Assembly: GCA_000719695.1 (NCBI GenBank)
Contig: JOHN01000004.1
Span: 1-64,000, forward strand
Direction: 5' to 3'
DNA from: Streptomyces sp. NRRL F-6131
GTDB taxonomy: Bacteria; Actinomycetota; Actinomycetes; Streptomycetales; Streptomycetaceae
Length of the DNA stretch: 64,000 nt
The translations under genes were made by a program, and so were the position numbers. Below, piece by piece: positions 55,862 to 64,000 of this stretch. Every line of letters begins with the position of its first letter. Position 1 is the first letter of the stretch. The notes under the pieces were generated by a model. It had not been told where the DNA came from. It saw nothing but the letters and a program-made list of their open reading frames with translations, and did not search any database.

Positions 55862-56065
55862 ATGGTCTGGACGTGGCGGTACGAGAAGGCGGACGGCAGC
55901 GTGGTCGCGCCGGGCAACGGGCAGGTGGAGGAGTTCGCCGGCCAGGGGGACGCGGAGACCTGGATCGGGGAGAACTGGAAGCAGCTGGCCGAGGACGGCG
56001 TGGACCGCGCCGTGCTGCTGGACGACGACCGCGAGATCTACTCCATGAGCCTGCACGAGGGCTGA
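55862..56065 (+). CDS. Small conserved hypothetical protein
   Basis: A 67-residue acidic protein, MVWTWRYEKADGSVV then EEFAGQGDAETWIGENWKQL, behind a GGGAGGAG site. Small proteins of this type accompany the cob genes in streptomycetes; the function is unknown. Confidence 0.75.
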   Translation: MVWTWRYEKADGSVVAPGNGQVEEFAGQGDAETWIGENWKQLAEDGVDRAVLLDDDREIYSMSLHEG

Positions 56066-56098
56066 CCGCCCGCACGAGGGCTGATCGGGCCCGCGGGG

Positions 56099-56124
56099 GG
56101 CCGCTCGCGACCGCGCGAGCGGCC
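56099..56124. terminator. Convergent terminator
   Basis: Perfect 11-bp stem ggccgctcgcg / cgcgagcggcc with an ACCG loop between two convergent genes. Confidence 0.75.
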
Positions 56125-56165
56125 GGCCCCGGTCGGCGGGAGGTCCGTCCCGGGAAGGGCCGGGG

Positions 56166-57170
56166 CTACTTCATCCCGATGACGTGCAGCAGCGCGGCGA
56201 CCCGGCGGTACGGGTCGGTGCGGCCGGCCCGTTCCTCGGCCTCCAGCAGCTGGGCGAGCTGGCGGCCGTCCACGGGCGGCGCGTCGTCGGGGGCGCTGTC
56301 GGTGAGGACCCGGACGCCGTACCAGTGCCGCAGCGGCACCGAGACCTCGGAGAGGGTGACGGCGAGGTCGCCGATCCGGTCGGCGCGGGCCGCCAGACCG
56401 AGCCGGTTGTAGTACCGGTCGCTCTCGAAGGCGTCCAGGGCGGCCCGCCAGTCGCCGGCGGCGGCGGGCCGCAGGGCGAGCGCGTCGCGGTTGCGGACCA
56501 CCAGCGAGAGCAGCCCGCCGGGGGCGAGCAGCCGGGCCAGCGAGGCGATCATCGGATCGGGATCGGGCAGGTACATCAGTACGCCGTGGCAGAGCACGAC
56601 GTCGAAGCTGCGGGCCCCGAACCAGCGGCCGCACTGGTGGCCGTCGCCGATGAGCAGCTGGATCCGCTCCCGGACGGCCTCGGACTCCTCGGCGAGCGCC
56701 TCCTGGGCGGCGCCGAGCGCGGCCGGGTCGGAGTCGATGCCGGTCACGTAGTGGCCGGCCCGCGCCAGCCGCAGGGCCTGGGTGCCCTGACCGCAGCCGA
56801 TGTCGAGGACGCGCTGCGCGGTGCGGCCGGTGAGCTGCTCGGCGAGCTGCCGGGCGACCATCTCCTGCCGTACGAGGTTGCGCAGGGTGCCGGAGCGTCC
56901 CTGCGACGGGCCGGTGGCGCCGGCGAAGGAGCCGCTGCGGGAGGGCAGCCGCCTCTCGTGACCGGCCCGGTCGTACCCGGCCCGGTCGTACGCCGCACGG
57001 TCGTCCGCGGCCCGGTCGTACCCGGTCAGCTCGTGCCCGGTCCGCCCGTGGCCCTGCCGGTCGTACCCGCCGCGCTCGTGGTCGAGCCGGTCGTGGCCGC
57101 CGCCGCCCTGGCCGGGGAGCGCGTAGAGGCCGGGCCCGTCCCACAGGGGAGGGGCCCAGCCGGAGTCCAC
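56166..57170 (-). CDS. Class I SAM-dependent methyltransferase with YDR-repeat N terminus
   Basis: A 334-residue protein. The methyltransferase domain (about 105-260) has motif I VLDIGCGQGTQALRLARAG, acidic GIDSDPAALG and VVLCHGVLMYLPDPDP. The first 75 residues are unusual: His/Tyr/Asp/Arg-rich repeats (GYDR, AYDRAGYDRAGHERR) coded by a degenerate 15/30-nt DNA repeat. If these are not translated, the start would be nearer NLVRQEMVARQL. It is followed 11 bp upstream by the DUF3043 gene on the same strand. The methyl acceptor is unknown. Confidence 0.85.
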   Translation of the reverse strand: MDSGWAPPLWDGPGLYALPGQGGGGHDRLDHERGGYDRQGHGRTGHELTGYDRAADDRAAYDRAGYDRAGHERRLPSRSGSFAGATGPSQGRSGTLRNLVRQEMVARQLAEQLTGRTAQRVLDIGCGQGTQALRLARAGHYVTGIDSDPAALGAAQEALAEESEAVRERIQLLIGDGHQCGRWFGARSFDVVLCHGVLMYLPDPDPMIASLARLLAPGGLLSLVVRNRDALALRPAAAGDWRAALDAFESDRYYNRLGLAARADRIGDLAVTLSEVSVPLRHWYGVRVLTDSAPDDAPPVDGRQLAQLLEAEERAGRTDPYRRVAALLHVIGMK

Positions 57171-57181
57171 CGGTTCGGCGG

Positions 57182-57781
57182 TCAGGGCTTCTCCCCGCGC
57201 CGCACCTGCGGCTTGGGCAGTCGCAGCCGGCGCATCTGCAGGATGCGCATCAGGCCGTAGGCGACCGCGCCGCGGGTGTTCTGCCCGGCGAAGCGCTCGG
57301 CGAGCTGCTTGCGCAGGCCGAGGCCGAGCCGGACGAAGTCCAGGATCACCAGGACGAAGAAGAGCAGGAACAGCAGCGTGGAGAGCAGCTGCAGGGCCGG
57401 CACCTTCACGATGCTGAGCACCAGGATCAGTACGGCGGCGGGCAGGAAGAACTCGGCGAGCGACCAGCGGGCGTCCACGTAGTCGCGGGTGAACTTCCGT
57501 ACCGGGCCCTTGTCACGGGCCGGCAGGTGGCGTTCGTCGCCCTCCAGCAGCGCGGTGCGCTGCTTCTCGCGCTCGGAGCGCATCCGCTCGCGGGCCTGGC
57601 GGGAGGCCTCCTTGCGGTCCTTGGGCACGGTGACCCGGGTGCGGCGGTGGGCCTCGGCCTCGCTGCGCTTGGGCGTGGGCCGGCCCTTCTTCGCCTGCGG
57701 GTCGCGGGCCTGGGTCTTCTCGTCCTGCTTCTCCAGCACGGCGGCGGAGGCGGCGGCATCATCTGAACGGCGTCGGAACAC
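57182..57781 (-). CDS. DUF3043 membrane protein
   Basis: A 199-residue protein. A Lys/Arg-rich cytoplasmic N terminus (KKGRPTPKRSEAEAHRRTRV) precedes two transmembrane helices (about 107-127 and 130-150) and a basic C terminus. DUF3043 proteins are conserved and uncharacterised in actinomycetes. It is probably co-transcribed with the methyltransferase gene. The 299-bp divergent gap to pspA shows no other gene. Confidence 0.88.
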   Translation of the reverse strand: MFRRRSDDAAASAAVLEKQDEKTQARDPQAKKGRPTPKRSEAEAHRRTRVTVPKDRKEASRQARERMRSEREKQRTALLEGDERHLPARDKGPVRKFTRDYVDARWSLAEFFLPAAVLILVLSIVKVPALQLLSTLLFLLFFVLVILDFVRLGLGLRKQLAERFAGQNTRGAVAYGLMRILQMRRLRLPKPQVRRGEKP

Positions 57782-58080
57782 ACCACCAGCGTACGGGGTG
57801 CGGGGGAGCTTCTTCCGGTCCCCCGGGAACCGAACGCGTATCGATCGCGTCCCGGACCGGCGGCGGAGGGGGTCCCGGGGGTTTCCCGTAGGGGATCACT
57901 CCGCTGACCGGCGGGTGGAATGAGGGCGGGATCCACCCCGCGGATGAGGCTTCCCGGGACCGACCTGTAGCAGGCTTGTTGCAGGCAGGTGCACTGCGGC
58001 GACGGGCTCGCTGCACATACACTCGTCGTGTCTGGTAAGAGACAGAGACCGCAGGCCGGAGAAGGGGGCACCCGAGGCCC

Positions 58081-58893
58081 ATGAGCGACGGAATCATGAA
58101 GCGTATGGGGCTGATCTTCCGCTCCAAGGCGAACAAGGCCTTGGACCGGGCGGAGGATCCGCGTGAGACGCTCGATTATTCGTACCAGAAGCAGCTCGAG
58201 CTGCTGCAGAAGGTGCGTCGTGGCGTCGCGGACGTGGCCACCTCGCGCAAGCGTCTGGAGCTCCAGCTGACCCAGCTGCAGCAGCAGTCGGCGAAGTACG
58301 AGGACCAGGGCCGCAAGGCGCTCTCGCTCGGCCGGGAGGACCTCGCCCGCGAGGCCCTGACCCGCAAGGCGAACATGCAGTCCCAGATCAACGACCTGGA
58401 GGTGCAGTACCAGCAGCTCCAGGCGGAGGAGGAGAAGCTCACGCTCGCCTCCCAGCGGCTGCAGGCCAAGGTGGACGCCTTCCGCACCAAGAAGGAGACC
58501 ATCAAGGCCACCTACACCGCGGCCCAGGCGCAGACCCGGATCGCCGAGTCCTTCTCCGGGATCTCGGAGGAGATGGGCGACGTCGGTCTCGCGATCCAGC
58601 GGGCCGAGGACAAGACCGCGCAGATGCAGGCCCGGGCCGGCGCGATCGACGAGCTGCTGGCCTCCGGCGCGCTCGACGACGCCAGCGGTCTCGGCCGCAA
58701 GGACGACATCGAGGCCGAGCTGGAGCGGGTGGCCGGCGGTTCCGACGTCGAGCTGGAGCTGGCCCGGATGAAGGCCGAGCTGACGGGCGGCTCCCCGGCC
58801 GCCGGCCCGCAGGCGATCGAGCAGGGCCGCCCGCAGGACGCCGCGCCGCAGCAGCAGCAGCAGGACAACCCGCGGATCAACTACAACAAGTGA
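58081..58893 (+). CDS. PspA/IM30-family phage-shock protein
   Basis: A 270-residue peripheral membrane protein that stabilises stressed membranes as an ESCRT-III-like oligomer. Coiled-coil helices dominate residues 25-225, from KANKALDRAEDPRETLDYSY, typical of the family, onwards. The C-terminal 45 residues are Pro/Gln-rich (PQQQQQDNPRINYNK) and specific to actinomycetes. It is followed by the PspAA gene. Confidence 0.93.
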   Translation: MSDGIMKRMGLIFRSKANKALDRAEDPRETLDYSYQKQLELLQKVRRGVADVATSRKRLELQLTQLQQQSAKYEDQGRKALSLGREDLAREALTRKANMQSQINDLEVQYQQLQAEEEKLTLASQRLQAKVDAFRTKKETIKATYTAAQAQTRIAESFSGISEEMGDVGLAIQRAEDKTAQMQARAGAIDELLASGALDDASGLGRKDDIEAELERVAGGSDVELELARMKAELTGGSPAAGPQAIEQGRPQDAAPQQQQQDNPRINYNK

Positions 58894-58969
58894 ACACGGT
58901 CGGCTAGTGATCTGAGCTCCACCCCGGAACACCTCCGGGAACATCCCCAGGAACAGGGAGACGCACGGC

Positions 58970-59263
58970 ATGATCATGAGGGTCATGGGTGAGGGGCAGT
59001 TCGAGGTGGGCGAGACCCACCTGAACCGGCTCAACGAGCTCGACGAGGAGCTCCTCACCGCACTGGAGTCGGGGGACGAGGAACACTTCCGCCGGGCGCT
59101 CGTGGAGCTGCTCGGCGCGGTGAAGACGTTCGGCACCCCGTTGCCGGACGATTCGCTGGAACCGTCCGACCTGATCCTGCCGGACGCCGAGGCGACCATC
59201 GACCAGGTCCGTGAGCTGCTGCGGGCCGAGGGCGACGGTCTCATCCCGGGCATTCCCGAGTAG
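58970..59263 (+). CDS. PspA-associated protein PspAA
   Basis: A 97-residue protein with the PspAA domain (RVMGEGQFEVGETHLNRLNE, then LDEELLTALES and LIPGIPE), a partner always found beside actinobacterial pspA. An AACAGGGAG site precedes ATG. It lies 76 bp from pspA and is probably in the same operon. Confidence 0.9.
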   Translation: MIMRVMGEGQFEVGETHLNRLNELDEELLTALESGDEEHFRRALVELLGAVKTFGTPLPDDSLEPSDLILPDAEATIDQVRELLRAEGDGLIPGIPE

Positions 59264-59286
59264 CCGCCGTCTCGCGCCAGACACCG

Positions 59287-59320
59287 GGGCGGGCCCCCTC
59301 CGCACGGAGGGGGCCCGCCC
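59287..59320 (+). terminator. pspA-pspAA terminator
   Basis: Perfect 16-bp stem gggcgggccccctccg followed by TT. Confidence 0.9.
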
Positions 59321-59357
59321 TTGTCGGTGTCCGCCGGGGCCGGTGCCCCGGATTGGT

Positions 59358-59387
59358 GCCGCCGACCGGTGAGGACCGGTCGGCGGC
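59358..59387 (-). terminator. nadA terminator
   Basis: Perfect 13-bp stem gccgccgaccggt / accggtcggcggc with a GAGG loop, 8 bp after the nadA stop. Confidence 0.85.
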
Positions 59388-59394
59388 GACACCG

Positions 59395-60579
59395 CTACGG
59401 CAGGGCCAGCATCCGGTCCAGCGCCGCCTTGGCGTACTTCTCGGTCTCCGGGTCGACGGTGATCACGTTCGGCACCCGGCCCTCGACCAGCGACTCCAGC
59501 GCCCAGACCAGGTGCGGGAGGTCGATCCGGTTCATGGTGGAGCAGAAGCAGACCGCGCGGTCCAGGAAGACGATCTCCTTGTCCGGGTGCGCCTTGGCCA
59601 GGCGGCGGACCAGGTTGAGCTCGGTGCCGATGGCCCACTTCGAGCCGGGCTCGGCGGCGTCCAGCGCCTTGATGATGTACTCGGTCGAGCCGACCATGTC
59701 CGCGGCGGCGACGACCTCGTGGCGGCACTCCGGGTGCACCAGGACGTTGACGCCGGGGATCCGCTCGCGCACGTCGTTCACCGAGTCCAGGGTGAACCGG
59801 CCGTGCACCGAGCAGTGGCCGCGCCAGAGGATCATCCTGGCGTCCCGCAGCTGCTCGACGGTCAGACCGCCGTTCGGCTTGTGCGGGTTGTAGACGACGC
59901 AGTCGTCCAGCGAGAAGCCCATGTCCCGCACGGCGGTGTTGCGGCCGAGGTGCTGGTCCGGCAGGAACAGCACCTTCTCGCCCTGCTCGTACGCCCACTC
60001 AAGCGCCCGCTGGGCGTTGGAGGAGGTGCAGATGGTGCCGCCGTGCCGGCCGGTGAAGGCCTTGATGTCGGCGGAGGAGTTCATGTACGAGACCGGGACG
60101 GTCACGTCGGCTATCCCGGCGTCGGTCAGCGCGTCCCAGCACTCGGCGACCTGCTCGGCGGTGGCCATGTCGGCCATCGAACAGCCCGCGGCGAGGTCCG
60201 GCAGGACGACCTGCTGGGCGTCGCCGGTGAGGATGTCGGCCGACTCGGCCATGAAGTGCACGCCGCAGAAGACGATGTACTCGGCCTCCGGGCGGGCCGC
60301 GGCGTCACGGGCGAGCTTGAAGGAGTCGCCGGTGACGTCGGCGAACTCGATCACCTCGTCGCGCTGGTAGTGGTGGCCCAGGATGAAGACGCGGTCGCCG
60401 AGCGCGGCCTTGGCCGCCCGGGCGCGCTCGACGAGGTCCGGGTCCGAGGCGGCGGGGAGGTCGCCGGGGCACTCGACGCCGCGCTCGCTGTTCGGGTCGG
60501 CCTCGCGGCCGAGCAGCAGCAGAGCGAGCGGCGTCGGGGTGGGGTCGACGCCGTAGGTCTCGGTGATGGTGGTGGTCAC
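59395..60579 (-). CDS. nadA: Quinolinate synthase
   Basis: A 394-residue [4Fe-4S] enzyme that condenses iminoaspartate with dihydroxyacetone phosphate to quinolinate, the start of de novo NAD synthesis. Cluster cysteines are in YIVFCGVHFMAES, ILWRGHCSVHGRF and DRAVCFCSTMNRID; ILGHHYQRDEV is also conserved. GTG 60579 (VTTTITETYG) is the sensible start. nadB and nadC are not adjacent in this window. Confidence 0.95.
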   Translation of the reverse strand: MTTTITETYGVDPTPTPLALLLLGREADPNSERGVECPGDLPAASDPDLVERARAAKAALGDRVFILGHHYQRDEVIEFADVTGDSFKLARDAAARPEAEYIVFCGVHFMAESADILTGDAQQVVLPDLAAGCSMADMATAEQVAECWDALTDAGIADVTVPVSYMNSSADIKAFTGRHGGTICTSSNAQRALEWAYEQGEKVLFLPDQHLGRNTAVRDMGFSLDDCVVYNPHKPNGGLTVEQLRDARMILWRGHCSVHGRFTLDSVNDVRERIPGVNVLVHPECRHEVVAAADMVGSTEYIIKALDAAEPGSKWAIGTELNLVRRLAKAHPDKEIVFLDRAVCFCSTMNRIDLPHLVWALESLVEGRVPNVITVDPETEKYAKAALDRMLALP

Positions 60580-60630
60580 GGGCGGGTGCCCTTCTGTGCG
60601 GCCGATCAAGCGGTGCAGCCTTTTCGTCTA

Positions 60631-60665
60631 TCTGACGCAATCTATGATAACCGGTTAGCGTCAGA
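60631..60665. promoter_or_regulatory. Inverted repeat in the nadA divergent promoter region
   Basis: TCTGACGC and GCGTCAGA, 19 nt apart, about 50 bp upstream of nadA in a locally AT-rich stretch containing TATCAT. A candidate operator; the regulator is unknown. Confidence 0.4.
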
Positions 60666-60780
60666 GTGACGATGGCCATCCTGTCGATGTGACGAGAACC
60701 GCTCGCCGGTTCGGAGCCTTCCCGGCCTCCTGCGGCGTGGCCGAAAGGGGATCCGGGCCCGGCCGGGTTTCGCTGGTGGC

Positions 60781-61704
60781 ATGAAGGCAATCGCGATCCG
60801 CCGCTACGGCGGCCCCGAGGTGGTCGAGTACACCGACCTGCCCGACCCCAAGGTCGGCCCGGACTCGGTACTGGTGCAGGTCAGGGCGGCCGGGGTGAAC
60901 CCGGTCGACTGGAAGGTGCGGGACGGGCGGCTGGACGGCCTGCTCGACGCGCACTTCCCGATGGTGATGGGCTGGGACGCGGCGGGGGTGGTCCGCGCGG
61001 TGGGCGGCGGGGTCACCGAGTTCGCCCCCGGCGACGAGGTCTACGGCTACGTCCGCAAGGACACGGTCGAGCACGGCACCTACGCCGAGCTGGTCGCCGC
61101 CCCGGTCCGCACCCTGGCCCGCAAGCCGGCCGCGCTGGACTGGGCGCAGGCCGGCGGACTGCCGCTGGCCGGGCTGACCGCCCTCCAGGCGCTGCGGGCG
61201 GTGGGCGTGACCACCGGCGACACCGTCCTGGTGCACGCCGCCGCAGGCGGGGTCGGCCACCTGGCCGTCCAGATCGCCCGGGCCTTCGGCGCCCGGGTGA
61301 TCGGCACCGCCGGCGAGCGCAACCACGCCTATCTGCGCGAGCTCGGCGCCGAGCCGGTCCAGTACGGCGAGGGGCTGGCCGACCGGGTCCGGGCGCTGGC
61401 CCCGGGCGGCGTCGACGCAGCCCTGGACCTGGTCGGCGGCGACGCCGTCGAGGTCTCGGCCGGACTGGTCGCCGACCAGGCGCGGATCGCCTCGATCGCC
61501 GACTTCGGGGTGAAGGCCCGCGGCGGCCGGTACGTCTGGGTCCGCCCGGACGCCGCCGGGCTGGCCGCGCTGGCCGCGCTGGCCGACGACGGGCGGCTGA
61601 CCGTGACCGTCGCCTCGACCTTCCCGCTCGCCCAGGCCGCCTCCGCCCAGGCGCTCAGCGCGGAGGGCCGCACCCGGGGCAAGATCGTCCTGCTCACCGG
61701 CTGA
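60781..61704 (+). CDS. NADP-dependent quinone-oxidoreductase-like MDR protein
   Basis: A 307-residue zinc-independent medium-chain dehydrogenase. The GroES-like N domain (MKAIAIRRYGGPEVVEYTDL, GVNPVDWKVRDG) is followed by the Rossmann motif VLVHAAAGGVGHLAVQIARA. No zinc-binding Cys set is present, so it belongs with quinone oxidoreductases / enoyl reductases. The substrate is unknown. Confidence 0.9.
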   Translation: MKAIAIRRYGGPEVVEYTDLPDPKVGPDSVLVQVRAAGVNPVDWKVRDGRLDGLLDAHFPMVMGWDAAGVVRAVGGGVTEFAPGDEVYGYVRKDTVEHGTYAELVAAPVRTLARKPAALDWAQAGGLPLAGLTALQALRAVGVTTGDTVLVHAAAGGVGHLAVQIARAFGARVIGTAGERNHAYLRELGAEPVQYGEGLADRVRALAPGGVDAALDLVGGDAVEVSAGLVADQARIASIADFGVKARGGRYVWVRPDAAGLAALAALADDGRLTVTVASTFPLAQAASAQALSAEGRTRGKIVLLTG

Positions 61705-61953
61705 CCCGTGCGGGGCGGACCCGCCCGGCCGGTGCCGCCGGCCGTGCGGGGCGCCCCGGTGGACCGCCGACCGGGGGCGGCCCACCGGAGCCGACGGACG
61801 GAAGCCCCCGTTCCGTCATCCGCCAGCGGTGAACTCGCTCCTGTCATCCGCCAGAATGGGTGCCGAACCGTTTCGGCGGGCCACCGCCGATTCCCCGCGG
61901 CCGCCTTCCCGCCCCCGATCCCGACGCCGCACGACCCGTGGAGCCCCGCACCG

Positions 61954-62418
61954 ATGAGCAGCAGCCGAGCGCACGAGACGGTCGGGGCCTCCCTGGACGA
62001 GACCGACCGTCTCCTCCTCGCCCGGCTGGCCGGAGACGGCCGCGCCTCCTACGCGGAGATCGGCGTCCAGGTGAACCTCTCCGCCACCGCCGTGCGCCGC
62101 CGGATCGACCGGCTGCGGGCGCGCGGGGTGGTCCGCGGCTTCACCGTCGTGCTGGACCCCTCGGTGCTCGGCTGGCAGACCGAGGCCTTCGTCGAGGTCT
62201 ACTGCCGCGAGCGGACCGCCCCCGAGGAGATCCTCGCCAGCCTGCGCCAGTTCCCCGAGGTGGTCGCCGCCTGGACGGTCACCGGCGATCCGGACGCCCT
62301 GGTCCACCTGCGGGCCGCCGACATGCGCCACCTGGAGGCGGTCATCGAACGGATCCGCCGCGAGCCCGGCGTCCAGCGCAGCCGCTCCTCCGTCGTCCTC
62401 TCCCAGCTGATCGGCTAG
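61954..62418 (+). CDS. Lrp/AsnC-family transcriptional regulator
   Basis: A 154-residue regulator. The AsnC-type helix-turn-helix (LDETDRLLLARLAGDGRASY, then AEIGVQVNLSATAVRRRIDR) precedes the RAM ligand domain (EVVAAWTVTGDPDALVHL). ATG 61954 fits the family; the frame is open upstream but low-complexity. It lies directly upstream of the decarboxylase gene, and amino acids are likely ligands, so it may control that gene. Confidence 0.92.
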   Translation: MSSSRAHETVGASLDETDRLLLARLAGDGRASYAEIGVQVNLSATAVRRRIDRLRARGVVRGFTVVLDPSVLGWQTEAFVEVYCRERTAPEEILASLRQFPEVVAAWTVTGDPDALVHLRAADMRHLEAVIERIRREPGVQRSRSSVVLSQLIG

Positions 62419-62676
62419 CAGCGGTCTCCCGGGGCCGGCCCGGGGTCTGTGCGAAGGCCCGTCCCGGGGCGCGGAACCTCCTCGTCCGGCCGAATCCGCC
62501 GCCACGCAGGAATCCTGCGCGGGGCCCGTCGAAGACGCCCGAAAGCTGCCTGACCGGCCGCGTTCCGACGCGCGGGGAAGGGCCGTCGCTGCCTACGCTG
62601 ATCATGTCCGGCCGTACGGTGCCAACCCCCCGTGCCCCGGAGCCTCCCCGACCCCCCACAGCCGAGAGGGACACCC

Positions 62677-64000
62677 GTGTCCGCAGCCCCCGACCGCATG
62701 CACCGGCCCGACAGCGACCTGGTCGACCTGGTTTTCGACTACATGCGCGAGCGGCTGCAGTACGACCCCGTCCCGCTCGACCACCCCGGTGACGGCGAGC
62801 ACCTGCGCGCCCAGCTGTCCGGCCTGCTCAACCAGGACGGCAACGCCCCGGCCGACGTGCTGAAGCTCTACGACCACGAGCTCTCCCGCGCGGTGATCTC
62901 CGCCGACAGCCCGCGCTACCTCTCCTTCATCCCGTGCGCCCCCACCAAGGCCGCGCTGCTCTTCGACATGGTCGTCTCCTGCGCCTCGCTCCAGGGCATT
63001 TCCTGGCTGGAGGCGGCCGGCGCGATCGCCGCCGAGAACCAGGTGCTGCGCCTGATAGCGGACCGCGCGGGCATGCCCGCCTCGGCCGGCGGCACCTTCG
63101 TCTCCGGCGGCTCGGCCGGCAACCTCTCCGCCCTGGTGGTCGCCCGCGACACCGCCCGCCGCCGGCTCGGCGTCGGGCCGGAGGCCCGGCTGCGGATCGC
63201 CGTCGCCGACCAGGTGCACTCCTCGGTCAAGAACACCTTCAACATCATCGGTGTCGAGGCGTTCAAGGTCCCGACCGTCGACCGCCGGTTCACCGGCGAG
63301 GCGCTGCGCGCCGCCCTGGCCGCCGACCCCCACCCGGAGACGGTGATCGCCGTCGTCGGCACCGGCGGCACCACCAACGAGGGCATCGTCGACGACCTCC
63401 AGGGCCTGTCCGAGGTCGCCCGCGAGCGCGAGATGTGGTTCCACGTGGACGGCGCCTACGGCGGCGCGGGCCTGTTCGCCCCCTCCGTCCGGGAGCGCTA
63501 CAACGGCATCGAGCACGCCGACTCCTTCGTCGTCGACCCGCACAAGTGGCTGTTCGCGCCGTTCGACTGCGCCGCGCTGCTCTACCGCAACCCCCAGCTG
63601 GCCCGCGCCGTGCACACCCAGGACGCCTCCTACCTGGACGTCCTGCACACCGAGGGCGACGAGTGGAACCCCACCGACTACGCCTACCACCTGACCCGGC
63701 GCGCCCGCGGTCTGCCGCTGTGGTTCTCGCTCGCCGTGCACGGCGTCCAGGCGTACACCGACGCCATCGAGGCCGGCCTCCGGCTGGCCCGCGAGACCGC
63801 GCAGCTGATCCGCGACACCGACCACCTGGAGCTGCTGTTCGACCCGCAGCTCTCCGCGGTCTGCTTCAAGCGCACCGGCTGGACCAACGACGACTACTAC
63901 CGCTGGTCGCAGCAGCTGCTCGCGGACCAGATCGGCTTCGTCACCCCCACCGGCTGGGACGGCGAGACCGTCGCCCGCTTCGCGTTCCTGCACCCGGGCA
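62677..64000 (+). CDS. PLP-dependent group II amino-acid decarboxylase (partial)
   Basis: It begins at GTG 62677 behind GAGAGGG and is still open at the window end (441 codons seen of about 470-490). The fold-type I PLP motifs are present: GGTFVSGGSAGNLSALVVAR for phosphate binding, WFHVDGAYGGAG with the PLP-pairing Asp, and VVDPHKWLF with Schiff-base Lys290. The family covers aromatic-amino-acid and diaminobutyrate decarboxylases; the missing C terminus and the lack of pathway neighbours prevent a choice. Confidence 0.9.
   Translation, partial: MSAAPDRMHRPDSDLVDLVFDYMRERLQYDPVPLDHPGDGEHLRAQLSGLLNQDGNAPADVLKLYDHELSRAVISADSPRYLSFIPCAPTKAALLFDMVVSCASLQGISWLEAAGAIAAENQVLRLIADRAGMPASAGGTFVSGGSAGNLSALVVARDTARRRLGVGPEARLRIAVADQVHSSVKNTFNIIGVEAFKVPTVDRRFTGEALRAALAADPHPETVIAVVGTGGTTNEGIVDDLQGLSEVAREREMWFHVDGAYGGAGLFAPSVRERYNGIEHADSFVVDPHKWLFAPFDCAALLYRNPQLARAVHTQDASYLDVLHTEGDEWNPTDYAYHLTRRARGLPLWFSLAVHGVQAYTDAIEAGLRLARETAQLIRDTDHLELLFDPQLSAVCFKRTGWTNDDYYRWSQQLLADQIGFVTPTGWDGETVARFAFLHPG

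Overview
This window is high-GC, dense actinobacterial chromosome with GTG/TTG starts and GGAGG-type ribosome sites. The backbone order (sucB-lpdA-pepA, cobS-cobT-cobU, nadA, lipA-lipB, glnA with GlnR boxes) matches what I know of Streptomyces and Kitasatospora, so the source is very probably Streptomycetaceae. No rRNA or tRNA gene and no CRISPR array was seen.

Left arm (1-7829). A cytochrome P450 converges on a large AfsR/LuxR-type STAND ATPase regulator. Then come a PPOX-family flavin protein, a DUF1801 protein, a GlxA-type AraC regulator and an MFS exporter.

Accessory zone (about 7850-28171). First lies a 2442-residue LamG-repeat protein gene, flanked on both sides by directly oriented copies of an IS1380-like end. 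Next is a roughly 12.3 kb island bounded by a 94-bp direct repeat (15740-15833 and 28078-28171) that duplicates the last codons, stop and downstream hairpin of glnA. The island is visibly less GC-rich in its core. It holds a truncated IS1380-like transposase and a tightly coupled four-gene operon: C2H2 zinc-finger protein, coiled-coil protein, divergent Hsp70/DnaK-like ATPase with a Cys/His tail, and coiled-coil protein with a RelE/HigB-like tail. It also holds an IS5-family element with an accessory wHTH protein, a small secreted protein, an IS630 element, a predicted PD-(D/E)XK nuclease-fold protein and an MFS pseudogene. The Hsp70 operon is the best candidate for an undescribed system, possibly a chaperone-guarded toxin or defence module; that role is inference.

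Core right arm (28158-64000). glnA (two GlnR boxes), an RDD membrane protein, a DUF4191 protein, lipA and lipB (lipoate synthesis and attachment) are followed by a PucR-type regulator, an MHS-type transporter and 3-hydroxybutyrate dehydrogenase. Then come an NsdA-like TPR regulator, a cation/proton antiporter, an FAD oxidoreductase, a TIGR01777 epimerase, a GNAT, a DUF2510 membrane protein and a DUF4240 protein. sucB and lpdA encode lipoyl-dependent E2 and E3 subunits, the users of the lipoate made by LipA/LipB. pepA, cobS, cobT and cobU (cobalamin lower-ligand assembly) follow. The window ends with a methyltransferase, a DUF3043 protein, PspA plus its PspAA partner, nadA, a quinone-oxidoreductase-like MDR protein, an Lrp/AsnC regulator and a PLP decarboxylase cut by the window edge. 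Most convergent gene ends carry strong GC-rich hairpins.
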